64,000 nucleotides of DNA from Lachnospiraceae bacterium Zagget2. Lineage in GTDB: Bacteria; Bacillota; Clostridia; Lachnospirales; Lachnospiraceae. The stretch covers positions 1-64,000 of the forward strand of contig MSHD01000050.1 of NCBI GenBank assembly GCA_001941045.1. Reading direction: 5' to 3'. The first letter of the stretch is position 1, and each line of letters starts with the position of its first letter. The position numbers and the translations under genes are program-made. The notes under the pieces are model-generated. The model was not told where the DNA came from and made no database searches. It saw only the letters and a program-made list of their open reading frames with translations. Positions 55,541 to 64,000 of the stretch are shown here, piece after piece.

Positions 55541-57103
55541 TTATTTTCTGTGACCGCCGATCTGTGCGTTGCGGTCTTTGCCGGTAGCTCCCTCTTCCAG
55601 ATTCATGCCTTTGAGTAAGGCATTTTTTCCATATTTTTTCTGAATTTCCAGGATTGCCTTCTGCCCTCTTTTTTCTTTTTCCAGCTTCAGGCGTTCTTCT
55701 TCCCGCTGCTGTTCCAGGGCGGCATAGTCGGTAAAGAGATCAAGCTGTTCCGGCTCCGGGGCTTTGAGGTCATTCTCGCTGACGACATGATTGGCGACCA
55801 CATACATGCGGCGCACCAGCAGGCTGTGGTCTACAATGCGGTCAAACAGTTCCATGGCAGCCTTCGTGATCAATCTGGTAGAGGCTGTCTGTGATCCCAG
55901 GTTGATGGAACCGTGAGCCTGCTTTGGGACTTTTCTGCCATAATGATCGGTGGTAATTTCCCCTTTGTAGGCCTTCCTTCGTTCCGGAGTGCTCAGATTT
56001 TCAATGTCATATCCGATGGTCAGTACGATCTGGTCTGCCACAAGTCCCTTATCCACGAGATCCAGCGAAAGCGCATCCGCAATTTCCCGGACGACCAGTC
56101 TGGCTTTCTGAAACTCATAGGGCGACTGCAGCACCTGTCCGGAGCTGGTGCTGTTGTTTTCCGGTTTATATGCTTTGATATCAGAGATACGGCATGGCTC
56201 CCAGCCCCAGGCGTGATCGATCAGCAGCTCGGCGTTGACCCCGAATTCCTTATATAACTGATTTTCGCCGTAGCTGTTCAGAGAATATCCGGCGATATCG
56301 CCCATCGTGTACAATCCCAGTTTTTCCAGCCGCCTGGCGTAGCCACGCCCGACGCGCCAGAAATCGGTAATGGGCTGATGCGCCCACAGCTTTTGCCGAT
56401 AGCTCATTTCATCCAGTTCCGCGATACGAACGCCATTTTTGTCCGCGGGGATATGCTTTGCCACAATGTCCATGGCAATCTTGCACAGATAAAGATTCGT
56501 GCCGATGCCGGCCGTGGCGGTGATACCGGTTTCCTTTAAAACTTCCTGTATCATCTTCATCGCCAGTTCGCGGGGGGTGAGGCGATAGGTGTTCAGGTAG
56601 TCGCTTACATCCAGGAATACTTCATCGATGCTGTACACATGGATATCCTCCGGAGCGACGAAGCGGAGGTAGATCTGATAGATCTCTGTGCTGCGTTTGA
56701 TATAATGCGCCATCTGCGGAGGGGCGACGATATAATCGAGAGACAGGGAAGGATCGGCATTCAGCTCATTGATGTCGAAGGAGGAGCCGGAAAAGTCCCG
56801 TTTCGGGGAATGTCGACGCCGTTCGGCGTTGACTTCCCTTACTTTCTGGACGACTTCAAACAGTCTGGCTCGTCCTGAAATGCCATAGGATTTCAGAGAT
56901 GGAGACACGGCAAGGCAGATCGTTTTTTCTGTACGGCTCAGATCCGCCACCACCAGATTGGTGGTCAGCGGGTCAAGCCCGCGCTCGACGCATTCTACGG
57001 AAGCATAGAAGGATTTCAGGTCGATGGCAATATAGGAACGTTCTGACAAGTGAGCAACCTCCGGATTTACATTACGTGTGAAAAGTTGCTTCCAGTCTAT
57101 CAT
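55541..57103 (-). CDS. Y-family DNA polymerase (UmuC/DinB-like)
   Basis: A 520-residue translesion polymerase. Conserved parts are YIAIDLKSFYASVECVERG (catalytic Asp and the steric Tyr), IHVYSIDEVFLDVS (catalytic Asp-Glu), an HhH-type finger/thumb region, and a C-terminal EQLDLFTD that fits the beta-clamp-binding motif. The basic coiled tail (EEERLKLEKEKRGQ) is typical of clostridial members. It copies past DNA lesions and is usually SOS-induced; I see no clear LexA box upstream. Confidence 0.9.
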   Translation of the reverse strand: MIDWKQLFTRNVNPEVAHLSERSYIAIDLKSFYASVECVERGLDPLTTNLVVADLSRTEKTICLAVSPSLKSYGISGRARLFEVVQKVREVNAERRRHSPKRDFSGSSFDINELNADPSLSLDYIVAPPQMAHYIKRSTEIYQIYLRFVAPEDIHVYSIDEVFLDVSDYLNTYRLTPRELAMKMIQEVLKETGITATAGIGTNLYLCKIAMDIVAKHIPADKNGVRIAELDEMSYRQKLWAHQPITDFWRVGRGYARRLEKLGLYTMGDIAGYSLNSYGENQLYKEFGVNAELLIDHAWGWEPCRISDIKAYKPENNSTSSGQVLQSPYEFQKARLVVREIADALSLDLVDKGLVADQIVLTIGYDIENLSTPERRKAYKGEITTDHYGRKVPKQAHGSINLGSQTASTRLITKAAMELFDRIVDHSLLVRRMYVVANHVVSENDLKAPEPEQLDLFTDYAALEQQREEERLKLEKEKRGQKAILEIQKKYGKNALLKGMNLEEGATGKDRNAQIGGHRK

Positions 57104-57135
57104 GAATTTTTAAGATCAACAACCAAAAACGGAAT

Positions 57136-57678
57136 TTACTTTCTGTGCGAAAACAGCAGTTTAAAGATCTTCCGTACCAGCGGCTGAATGAAAAACAGCT
57201 GGCTGAAAAATGCGAATGGGAAATTGTAGCATACCAGCTTCAGCCAGTTCGCCAGGAAAGTCAGGATATGAAATCCGTTGTAATATGGATAGTAGAATAT
57301 GTCGGCCAGGAAGCTCATAGAGGGCACCATCAGGCCGACGGTGGCGCAGATTATCGCGCTCTCAAAGATCACGGGATGCGTCTCCTGCGGGTTAAAATTC
57401 ATGCAGGCGAGTTTAAAAGAGAAGGGGCTGCCCACGGTGCATTCCAGCAGGTAGGCAAAGCAGAACTCGATCAGGACCAGTGCCCAGATCGGGAGCATAC
57501 GTCCAAACATGTAGACGCCGCCCTGCGCCTGGATTGCGTGCAGTACGCTGTCGGCGCCTGTTACCTCCATGAGCGTCGCACCGTTAATGACATAAAGGCT
57601 GTAGAATACGTATCCGTGTACGGTGATAATCACCGTGATCAGTGCAAAAATCATTCTTTGAAACTTATTTTCCGGCAT
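57136..57678 (-). CDS. DUF2798 family membrane protein
   Basis: A 180-residue protein with four membrane helices. MPENKFQRMIFALITVIITV and the paired DUF2798 helices are recognisable, but no function is known for the family. AGGAGG lies just before ATG 57678. It is a separate unit from the polymerase downstream. Confidence 0.75.
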   Translation of the reverse strand: MPENKFQRMIFALITVIITVHGYVFYSLYVINGATLMEVTGADSVLHAIQAQGGVYMFGRMLPIWALVLIEFCFAYLLECTVGSPFSFKLACMNFNPQETHPVIFESAIICATVGLMVPSMSFLADIFYYPYYNGFHILTFLANWLKLVCYNFPFAFFSQLFFIQPLVRKIFKLLFSHRK

Positions 57679-57911
57679 TTTCTTCCTCCTGTTGAACAGA
57701 AAAACACAAGAGGCCTCAGCACTTCGATCCAGTCAGGTTTCCATAGTACCGTGATCAGATTTACGTGCAGAGCACCACTTGTGTCGTTCATGTCTTATAA
57801 AATATTTGATTTTCTGTCAAAAAGCTGACAGCTTGATATTTTACAGGTTTCTGCCGGAAAAATCAAAAGGAATAGTGCACAAAGTTTCGGACGGCGCGTT
57901 TGGGCAGAATG

Positions 57912-58481
57912 TCAGTAGTTTTCCGCCCGGATCTCGAAGTAGCTCTGCGAATGTCTGCACACCGGGCAGGCCTGCGGAGCCTTCGTGCCGACGACGATGT
58001 GGCCGCAGATGCGGCACTCCCAGACCTTCACCTCGCTCTTTTCAAATACGGCGGCGGTCTCCACATTTTTCAGAAGAGCGCGGTAGCGTTCCTCATGATG
58101 CCGCTCGATCTCGGCCACCATACGGAAGCGGGCGGCCAGAGCGGGGAATCCTTCCTCCTCGGCGGTTTTCGCGAAACCGGCGTACATATCGGTCCACTCG
58201 TAATTTTCACCGGCGGCCGCGGCGCTCAGGTTGTAGGCGGTGTCCCCGACGCCGTTCAGTTCATTGAACCAGAGCTCGGCGTGCTCCTGTTCGTTCGCGG
58301 CCGTTTTCAGAAAAATGTCTGCGATCTGTTCATATCCTTCTTTGCGTGCGATGTCGGCGAAGAAAGTGTACTTATTTCTGGCTTCGGACTCGCCGGTGAA
58401 GGCGGTCATCAGATTTTTTTCGGTCTGTGTGCCGGAGTATTTTGTCTCAGGTGTGGGGTTGGGTTCCGGATTTTTGTTCAT
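57912..58481 (-). CDS. Rubrerythrin
   Basis: A 189-residue diiron protein with a ferritin-like domain ([33 protein letters not shown] supply the Glu/His ligands) and a C-terminal rubredoxin-like domain ([10 protein letters not shown] and CPVCRH). It reduces hydrogen peroxide in anaerobes. I started at ATG 58481, with AGGAAAGGAA upstream; the frame extends further 5' without a better site. It is divergent from the spmB gene. Confidence 0.9.
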   Translation of the reverse strand: MNKNPEPNPTPETKYSGTQTEKNLMTAFTGESEARNKYTFFADIARKEGYEQIADIFLKTAANEQEHAELWFNELNGVGDTAYNLSAAAAGENYEWTDMYAGFAKTAEEEGFPALAARFRMVAEIERHHEERYRALLKNVETAAVFEKSEVKVWECRICGHIVVGTKAPQACPVCRHSQSYFEIRAENY

Positions 58482-58579
58482 GCTGCGTTCCTTTCCTGGC
58501 GGCTCAGCCCCGCGGCGCGTCATACCCCGACTTTCCCGGGAATAGACTGGTAGAAAGACCTGTGCATCGGTGGCCGTCC

Positions 58580-59104
58580 TTGAAATTTCTTTTCTATCTT
58601 TCTGATTTTATTATACCCATTCTCCTTTTTTATATCATTGCATATGGACTTGCGGAGAAGATTCCCGTGTATGATGAGTTTGTCACAGGCGCAAAGGGAG
58701 GAATTCGAATAATCCTGAAGATTTTGCCGACGCTGGTCGGGCTGATGGCGGCGGTCGGAATGCTGCGCGCGTCAGGTTTTCTGGATTTTGTGTCGGAGCT
58801 GCTGGGTGGCGCGGCGGAATTGCTGAACTTTCCGGCACAGCTCATCCCGCTGGCGCTCGTGCGGCTCTTTTCTTCCTCCGCAGCGACCTCCCTCGCGCTC
58901 GACATTTTTAAGGAGTACGGGACGGATTCCCGCATCGGCCTGATGGCGTCGATCATGATGGGCTGCACGGAGACGGTCTTCTACACGATGAGCGTCTACT
59001 TCCTGACCGCTAAGGTGACGAAGACCCGCTGGACGCTGCCCGGCGCATTGATTGCAACGCTGGCGGGAATTGCGGCGAGTGTTGTACTGGCGGGGATGAT
59101 GTAG
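58580..59104 (+). CDS. spmB: Spore maturation protein B
   Basis: A membrane protein of about 174 residues: [30 protein letters not shown] and [14 protein letters not shown] are typical of SpmB, needed for spore core dehydration. No ATG fits; TTG 58580 places the start where the family begins, and GTG 58562 is an alternative. Ribosome binding sites are weak at both. spmA, usually adjacent, is not present in this window. Confidence 0.8.
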   Translation: MKFLFYLSDFIIPILLFYIIAYGLAEKIPVYDEFVTGAKGGIRIILKILPTLVGLMAAVGMLRASGFLDFVSELLGGAAELLNFPAQLIPLALVRLFSSSAATSLALDIFKEYGTDSRIGLMASIMMGCTETVFYTMSVYFLTAKVTKTRWTLPGALIATLAGIAASVVLAGMM

Positions 59105-59186
59105 GAAAAACGCCGGAATCCCCGCGTTGCGTGATTTGCCTCTTTATGTTATACTTTCGTTGATTCATAAAGGATGGTAACGCGGT

Positions 59187-59627
59187 ATGGATGTAGATCG
59201 GGAAAAGCTTTTCAACAGCATGCTTGTGATGGTGTTCCGGGAGATCGAGGACGCGGAGCGGCGTGCGCTGATTACGGGTAATTATAAGGATATCTCGATC
59301 AACGACATGCACATTCTCGAGGCGATCGGCGTCGGGAAGCCGAAGAATATGTCCGCAGTGGCGAAAGCGATCTCCGTGACGGTGGGAACGCTGACGATCG
59401 CGATCAACAATCTTGTAAAGAAAGGCTATGTGCGCCGGGTGCGCAGCGAGGAGGATAAGCGGGTCGTGCTGCTCTCTCTGACCGGAAAGGGGCGTTCGGC
59501 CTACGAGAGTCATGCAGCTTTTCATAAAAATATGATCCGGACGGTGATGGAGGGTTTTGAGGAGAATGAGCTTGATGTTCTATCCCGCGCATTCCTGAAG
59601 CTGCGGAAATATTTTCGAAATCTCTGA
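59187..59627 (+). CDS. MarR family transcriptional regulator
   Basis: A 146-residue winged-helix protein: ISINDMHILEAIG, the recognition helix region MSAVAKAISVTVGTLTIAI and the wing RVRSEEDKRVVLLSLT are standard for MarR. Clostridial relatives often control fatty acid synthesis or stress genes, but neither is adjacent. Its 3' end overlaps the opposing DUF885 gene by 48 bases. Confidence 0.85.
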   Translation: MDVDREKLFNSMLVMVFREIEDAERRALITGNYKDISINDMHILEAIGVGKPKNMSAVAKAISVTVGTLTIAINNLVKKGYVRRVRSEEDKRVVLLSLTGKGRSAYESHAAFHKNMIRTVMEGFEENELDVLSRAFLKLRKYFRNL

Positions 59628-61352
59628 TGTGTCTTTCTCCTTATTCAGGAGATCCTCCAGAATGGAGAAGGGAGCCGGTCCGGTCTCCAGGAACCACTTA
59701 TGAAAATCACAGACGCTATGGTCAGAGGAGAGCTTTAGATAGCTCTCCTTTAATTTGTAGATTTCCAGATATCCCAGATAATATTTCATATAGTTGGACG
59801 GCTCGGCGAGAATGTTCAGGTACAGGCTGTGGAGCTGCTCTGCGTCGGTGACGCCGAATGCGGCGAGGTAGTCCGCGCAGTCCTCCTCCGTCCATCCGGC
59901 GCTGTGAATATGGAGATCGAGGCTCGCGCAGACCGCATAGTTGAGGGAGGAGAGCGCGCGCAGCGCATCTGCTTTCTGCCCGGAGAGGCCGAGAAAATCA
60001 TAGGTGTACAGTTCGCTGTAAAGCCCCCAGCCCTCCGTGTAGCCGCCGATTTCACAGACCGAGCGGGCGGGGGAGAGCGCGGACTCGAAGGAATGCTGGT
60101 AGAGGTGGCCGGGATAGCCCTCATGTGCGAGCGTCGTGACCAAGTTTACATAAGCAGTCTCATAAGAAGGGTTTATGTAGATCGTATTTTCCTCCGTCGC
60201 GTCGATCGCGGGGGTGAGATAGAAGGCAGGGCTTAAGAAGTCCTGAAGAGAAGCGGGAACTTCCCGAATCTGCCAGGAGATATCCGCGCTTTCTGGAAAA
60301 TCTGTGCGGATCTGCCCCTGCAATGCGGTCAGAATCTCTGCAGGAGAGCGGTCAGAAGTCGGTTCTTCGAGGAGGTTTTCACCCTCCGAGATCGCGTAGA
60401 GGATGGTCTCATAGTCGTCCGCGATCTGTTCCTCGAGCAGAGTCTCGATATCCTCGAGGTCGCGATCGGTACCGACAGAATAGCGCAGAAGATACTGATA
60501 ATAAGAGAGCCCATCATCGTAACAGCAAAGGCCGCAGGCGTTGGCTCCCGTGCCGCGCAGCGTTTCCAGCTCTGCAGAGAGCTGTTCATAAGCCGGGAGC
60601 AGGCCATCGAGGAGAGCCGCCTGATTTTTCACTTCATAGGTGAAGCGCTGATCGTCCGTCAGGAAGTCACAGTCTTCGAGGCGCTCCTGAAAGGACTCTA
60701 CGAGATAATGGGAGGAGTCGAGTTCCGTGAGAGCGCGGCACTGTTCGAGCACCTGATCGAGCAGTTCGTCGCGCATGAAGAGACCGAGCGCGGATTTTTC
60801 CCGCTCGAAGGCGGCCAGCTCCGCGAAATATTCTGGCAGTTTTCCGATCAGCTCCAGGTAGATGTCGATGTCTTCCCGGCAGCGGAAGGGAAATTCCGCC
60901 AGCAGTACCGGAAGCTGCGCCTGCACGCCGAGCGTCGGCGCGAGCGGCTCCTGGTAGTAGTAAAAGTCGCCGGCTTCGAGCTGTCCCTCAATCCACCAGA
61001 GGAGGACGCGGGCGGAGGTCTCGTCTTCCCCCTCTAATCCCCTGTTCAGCCATTCTCTCAGCTCTACGGCGGTTTCCCTGAGCCAGGTCTGCTCCGCGGC
61101 GGCTTCCTCTTCGCTCAGAAGACCGAAGGATGCCGTAGTTTCTTCAATGTCGTAGGCGGACGGGTCGGCCAGTGTGTAGTGGAGGCTGATTGTGCTCTGC
61201 GAGACCTCGTGACGGAAGAAATCGGTGGAAAAATCATCAAAAGTTGTCCTGTTAAGAACTTTGACTAAGAAAAAGAGAAGGAGGCAGAAAATCACCGGAA
61301 TGATGCCTTTGTACAGATGCCTGCGCATAGTCGTGTCCCGCCGTATGATCAT
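59580..61352 (-). CDS. DUF885 family metallopeptidase-like lipoprotein or membrane protein
   Basis: A 590-residue protein with an N-terminal membrane helix (about residues 14-30) and a DUF885 domain. LAHEGYPGHLYQH carries the zinc-binding HExxxH-like motif of the family, and GYTEGWGLYSE supplies the downstream Glu. Predicted to be an extracellular zinc peptidase. Start ATG 61352; ATG 61328 is an alternative and neither has a strong ribosome binding site. It converges on the MarR gene with a 48-base overlap. Confidence 0.75.
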   Translation of the reverse strand: MIIRRDTTMRRHLYKGIIPVIFCLLLFFLVKVLNRTTFDDFSTDFFRHEVSQSTISLHYTLADPSAYDIEETTASFGLLSEEEAAAEQTWLRETAVELREWLNRGLEGEDETSARVLLWWIEGQLEAGDFYYYQEPLAPTLGVQAQLPVLLAEFPFRCREDIDIYLELIGKLPEYFAELAAFEREKSALGLFMRDELLDQVLEQCRALTELDSSHYLVESFQERLEDCDFLTDDQRFTYEVKNQAALLDGLLPAYEQLSAELETLRGTGANACGLCCYDDGLSYYQYLLRYSVGTDRDLEDIETLLEEQIADDYETILYAISEGENLLEEPTSDRSPAEILTALQGQIRTDFPESADISWQIREVPASLQDFLSPAFYLTPAIDATEENTIYINPSYETAYVNLVTTLAHEGYPGHLYQHSFESALSPARSVCEIGGYTEGWGLYSELYTYDFLGLSGQKADALRALSSLNYAVCASLDLHIHSAGWTEEDCADYLAAFGVTDAEQLHSLYLNILAEPSNYMKYYLGYLEIYKLKESYLKLSSDHSVCDFHKWFLETGPAPFSILEDLLNKEKDTSEISKIFPQLQECAG

Positions 61353-61404
61353 TTCAGGACAATATATGCCGTGGGTGAGCGAAAAATTCTGTAAGTGGAA
61401 AGTA

Positions 61405-61456
61405 ATAAAGAATAAAAAGGCCGACAGGGTATCGGGAGTTCCGCCCTGCCGGCCTT
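61405..61456 (-). terminator. Terminator of metG
   Basis: On the minus strand a 13-bp stem with one mismatch (61444-61456 with 61417-61429) is followed by a T-rich run (CCTTTTTATTCTTT). It lies 18 bases after the metG stop. Confidence 0.75.
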
Positions 61457-61473
61457 GCTTTCTGTAATGTTTT

Positions 61474-63426
61474 CTAGCAGATCTCCGCGCCTGCCGGCAT
61501 CTCCTTCTCCGGCGTCAGCAGTGAGAGTTTTCCGTCTGCATCTTCTGCGCAGAGCAGCATGCCTTCCGAGACGAGGCCACGGATCTTGCGCGGCTCGAGG
61601 TTTACAAGGACCATGACTTTCTTGCCGACCATCTCCTCCGGCGTGTAGCTGCTGCGGATACCGGAGACGATCTGGCGTACCTGGCTCCCGATCTTTACCT
61701 GGGAGCAGAGCAGACGGTCCGCCTTCGGCACGGCCTCGCAGGAGAGGATCTCGCCGACCTGGAACTGCAGCTTTGCGAAGTCGTCGTAGGAGATGGAGGG
61801 CTTCGGTTCGAGATCGATGACCGGTTCTGCCGGCGCTTTGGCGGCTTCTTCTGCGGCGTGGCGCTCTTCGACCTTCTGCAGCACTTCCTTCACATCGAGG
61901 CGCGCGAAGAGGATCTGCGGCTGGTCGGTGACCTTTGTGCCGGACGGATAGAGTCCGAAGCGATCCATCTCCTCCATGCTGCGCGGTGCGGCATTCAGCT
62001 GCTCCAGGATCTTTCTGGAAGTGGAGGGCATGAAGGGTGTGAGAAGAGCTGCGCCGTAGCAGATGCTCTCCACCAGGTTGTAGAGAACGGTGGCGAGCCT
62101 GTCCTTCTGGGACTCATCCTTCGCGAGCGCCCAGGGCATTGTCTCGTCGATATACTTGTTACAGCGCTTGAAGAGGGCAAAGATCTCTGTCAGGGCGTCC
62201 GCGACGCGCAGCTGATCCATTTTTTCATTTGCCTTTGTGAGTGAGGCGAGGACGGTGGCTTTCAGATCCTCATCCACCTCCTCGTTCACACCGGTGTTCG
62301 TCACGACACCGCCAAAATATTTATTCGACATGGAGATCGTGCGGTTCACAAGGTTGCCGAGCGTATTGGCCAGTTCGGAATTGAGGCGCTCGACCATCAG
62401 TTCCCAGGTGATCACGCCGTCATTTTCAAAAGGCATCTCATGCAGGACGAAATAGCGCACTGCGTCTACGCCGAAGAAATCGACGAGCTCGTCCGCATAG
62501 AGCACGTTTCCTTTGGATTTGCTCATCTTGCCGTCGCCCTGCAGAAGCCATGGGTGGCCAAATACCTGCTTCGGGAGCGGCAGATCGAGCGACATCAGGA
62601 AGATCGGCCAGTAGATCGTATGGAAACGGATGATATCCTTTCCGATCAGGTGCAGATCCGCGGGCCAGAGCTTTTTGAACTGCTCGCTCGAGTCGCCATC
62701 GCAGTCGTAGCCGATGCCGGTGATGTAGTTGGTCAGCGCGTCGAGCCAGACGTAGACGACGTGCTTTTCATCGAAGGTGACCGGAATGCCCCATTTAAAG
62801 GAGGTTCTCGACACGCACAGATCCTGCAGTCCCGGAAGCAGGAAATTGTTCATCATCTCGTTTCTGCGGGAAACGGGCTGGATAAATTCCGGGTGCGTAT
62901 TGATATGATGGATCAGGCGGTCGGCGTATTTGCTCATGCGGAAGAAATAGGCTTCCTCCTGCGCGGGCTGGACCTCGCGGCCGCAGTCCGGACACTTGCC
63001 GTCCACGAGCTGGGACGGCGTCCAGAAGGATTCGCAGGGCGTACAGTAGAGTCCTTCATAGGAGCCCTTGTAAATGTCGCCTTTGTCGTACATGTATTTG
63101 AAAATCTTCTGTACCTGGCGCTCGTGGTCCGCGTCCGTCGTGCGGATGAATTTGTCGTAGGAGGTGTCCATCAGATCCCAGATTTCCTTGATCTGTCCAG
63201 CCACATCATCCACAAATTCCTTCGGTGTGACGCCCATCTCGGCAGCTTTCAGCTCGACCTTCTGTCCATGTTCATCTGTGCCGGTCTGGAAGAATACATC
63301 ATATCCCTGGAAGCGACGGTAACGCGCGATACTGTCGGCAAGCACAATCTCGTAAGTGTTTCCGATGTGTGGTTTGCCGGAGGTATAGGCGATGGCAGTC
63401 GTTATATAATATTTTTTCTTTTCCAT
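61474..63426 (-). CDS. metG: Methionyl-tRNA synthetase
   Basis: A 650-residue enzyme that charges tRNA-Met. The class I motifs are clear: PHIGN (HIGH box) near residue 20 and KMSKSKGN near residue 300. A zinc knuckle lies between (CTPCESFW, CPDCG). The C-terminal tRNA-binding domain (LQFQVGEILSCEAVPKADRL) is that of the dimeric enzyme of Firmicutes. Ribosome binding site AGAGG. It is flanked by hairpins on both sides, so it is a single-gene unit. Confidence 0.95.
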   Translation of the reverse strand: MEKKKYYITTAIAYTSGKPHIGNTYEIVLADSIARYRRFQGYDVFFQTGTDEHGQKVELKAAEMGVTPKEFVDDVAGQIKEIWDLMDTSYDKFIRTTDADHERQVQKIFKYMYDKGDIYKGSYEGLYCTPCESFWTPSQLVDGKCPDCGREVQPAQEEAYFFRMSKYADRLIHHINTHPEFIQPVSRRNEMMNNFLLPGLQDLCVSRTSFKWGIPVTFDEKHVVYVWLDALTNYITGIGYDCDGDSSEQFKKLWPADLHLIGKDIIRFHTIYWPIFLMSLDLPLPKQVFGHPWLLQGDGKMSKSKGNVLYADELVDFFGVDAVRYFVLHEMPFENDGVITWELMVERLNSELANTLGNLVNRTISMSNKYFGGVVTNTGVNEEVDEDLKATVLASLTKANEKMDQLRVADALTEIFALFKRCNKYIDETMPWALAKDESQKDRLATVLYNLVESICYGAALLTPFMPSTSRKILEQLNAAPRSMEEMDRFGLYPSGTKVTDQPQILFARLDVKEVLQKVEERHAAEEAAKAPAEPVIDLEPKPSISYDDFAKLQFQVGEILSCEAVPKADRLLCSQVKIGSQVRQIVSGIRSSYTPEEMVGKKVMVLVNLEPRKIRGLVSEGMLLCAEDADGKLSLLTPEKEMPAGAEIC

Positions 63427-63486
63427 TATTTCTACCTCTGTTTATCCGTTTTTCTCAGAGTAGCACACGAAGAAAAAGAAGTCAAT

Positions 63487-63520
63487 AAAAGACCCGCGGC
63501 TTTGGTGACGCGGGTCTTTT
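63487..63520. terminator. Bidirectional terminator between yaaL and metG
   Basis: A perfect 12-bp stem (AAAAGACCCGCG at 63487-63498 with CGCGGGTCTTTT at 63509-63520) has A and T runs at its ends, so it can act in both directions. It ends the yaaL transcript on the minus strand. Confidence 0.85.
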
Positions 63521-63527
63521 CGAAGTA

Positions 63528-63749
63528 TCATCTGCCGGTCAGGTCGAGCAGCTCCGCCTGTTTCAGGAGAAAGCGGTATTTCAGCTGTACAGCCTGCAGC
63601 TCATAGATGGAGGAATCAATGAGATCTGGATCGATTACATTTTCAAAGTTGGAGTAGGCGCGGTCGAGTGCGGATTTTGCATCAGCGATGTCTTCCAGAA
63701 GCTGCTTCTTTCTGGCTTCTCTGAGAGGATTGGAATCTCTCGTTTTCAT
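63528..63749 (-). CDS. DUF2508 (YaaL-like) protein
   Basis: A 73-residue protein with AKSALDRAYSNFENVIDPDL and SIYELQAVQLKYRFLLKQA, the DUF2508 signature. The function is unknown. In Bacillus yaaL sits next to bofA and recR; here a bofA-like gene is divergent from it 127 bases away. GGGAGAAG precedes ATG 63749. Confidence 0.8.
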   Translation of the reverse strand: MKTRDSNPLREARKKQLLEDIADAKSALDRAYSNFENVIDPDLIDSSIYELQAVQLKYRFLLKQAELLDLTGR

Positions 63750-63876
63750 TGGCTTCTCCCTTCTGTATTTGCATCAATCGGTTTCTATCAGTATAGTCGC
63801 AGAATGGAAAATTTATACGGATTCTGGAATATTTTTCAGAGACAGTCTGTATATTTGGAAAAAGGAGGCGCTTAAG

Positions 63877-64000
63877 ATGGATAAGACGAGCGGTATTTTT
63901 GTCATTGCGGGAGCCTGTCTTCTGGTTCTGTTTATGGTGACGGTGAAGCGCAAGCTGGAGATTCTGCTGAATTTCTGCCTGCAGGCTGTTCTGGGAGGAA
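63877..64000 (+). CDS. bofA: BofA-like protein, cut by the window edge
   Basis: The visible 41 codons start at ATG 63877 with AAAGGAGG upstream. They encode a hydrophobic segment (GIFVIAGACLLVLFMVTV) and then LEILLNFCLQAVLGG, the conserved middle of BofA, which inhibits processing of pro-sigma-K during sporulation. Its place beside the YaaL-like gene supports the call. Confidence 0.7.
   Translation, partial: MDKTSGIFVIAGACLLVLFMVTVKRKLEILLNFCLQAVLGG

Noticed and set aside
62440..63606. Plus-strand open frame opposite metG
   Set aside because: Antisense shadow of a highly conserved synthetase.
1..64000. tRNA, rRNA or complete insertion sequences
   Set aside because: I found no cloverleaf, rRNA segment or transposase with inverted repeats, though a search program would be more sensitive than reading.

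Overview
The window reads as a chromosomal segment of a spore-forming Gram-positive Firmicute, most likely a Lachnospiraceae-type clostridium (inference). Supporting signs are a lone spmB, a yaaL (DUF2508)/bofA pair, Rpn-like and AAA-ATPase/PD-(D/E)XK genes typical of gut clostridia, a class B sortase, a Wzx/Wzy surface-polysaccharide locus with Gram-positive regulators (Wzz, BY-kinase, PHP phosphatase), and GGAGG-type ribosome binding sites.

Layout. 1-4.2 kb: a decaying cluster of Rpn/PD-(D/E)XK nuclease genes (one intact copy, one internally deleted copy, one 3' fragment, with duplicated promoter and terminator) around an AAA-ATPase/nuclease gene with a deleted 5' end. 4.4-21.6 kb: a cell-surface block, with a short leader-type peptide, a membrane protein, a long type IV pilin-like protein, another membrane protein, an Lgt-like transferase, a giant beta-helix/InlB-repeat protein split by an in-frame stop, an LCP ligase, a class B sortase and a protein ending in an SPKTG sorting signal. 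21.6-38.0 kb: polysaccharide synthesis (glycosyltransferases, Wzy-like polymerase, two pyruvyl transferases, acyltransferases, F420H2-dehydrogenase-beta-like protein, Wzx), with an AT-rich stretch at about 27.3-37.4 kb that looks acquired. 38.1-42.4 kb: cassette A (PF14907-type nucleotidyltransferase, HPr-kinase-like protein, PqqD-like protein, S26-like peptidase, ABC exporter). 42.4-44.7 kb: Wzz, tyrosine kinase and phosphatase. 44.8-50.8 kb: a secreted transglutaminase-like protein and a giant repeat protein. 50.8-55.3 kb: cassette B, a 46-residue precursor-like peptide followed by a second set of the same five enzyme families. 55.3-64 kb: mostly ordinary chromosome (polY with a YolD-like gene, DUF2798 protein, rubrerythrin, spmB, MarR regulator, DUF885 peptidase, metG, yaaL, bofA).

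The most interesting system is the pair of cassettes A and B. Their gene content recalls the accessory genes of paeninodin-type lasso peptide clusters (kinase, PqqD-like recognition domain, ABC exporter, nucleotidyltransferase), but no asparagine-synthetase-like cyclase is present and the peptidase is S26-like. Two small peptides (4387-4605 and 50803-50943) share 12 of their first 24 residues, including a Tyr-x-x-Pro element like the one lasso leaders use to bind their recognition domain. I infer a cyclase-free peptide modification/export system, probably acting on Ser/Thr, linked to the cell surface. This is untested.

Several genes are interrupted at homopolymers (G9 in a pyruvyl transferase, T6 in a glycosyltransferase, A8 in the cassette B exporter), a G8 tract lies between a putative -35 and -10, and the giant adhesin has an in-frame TAA. 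These could be phase-variable sites, real decay or assembly errors. The sequence alone cannot decide.
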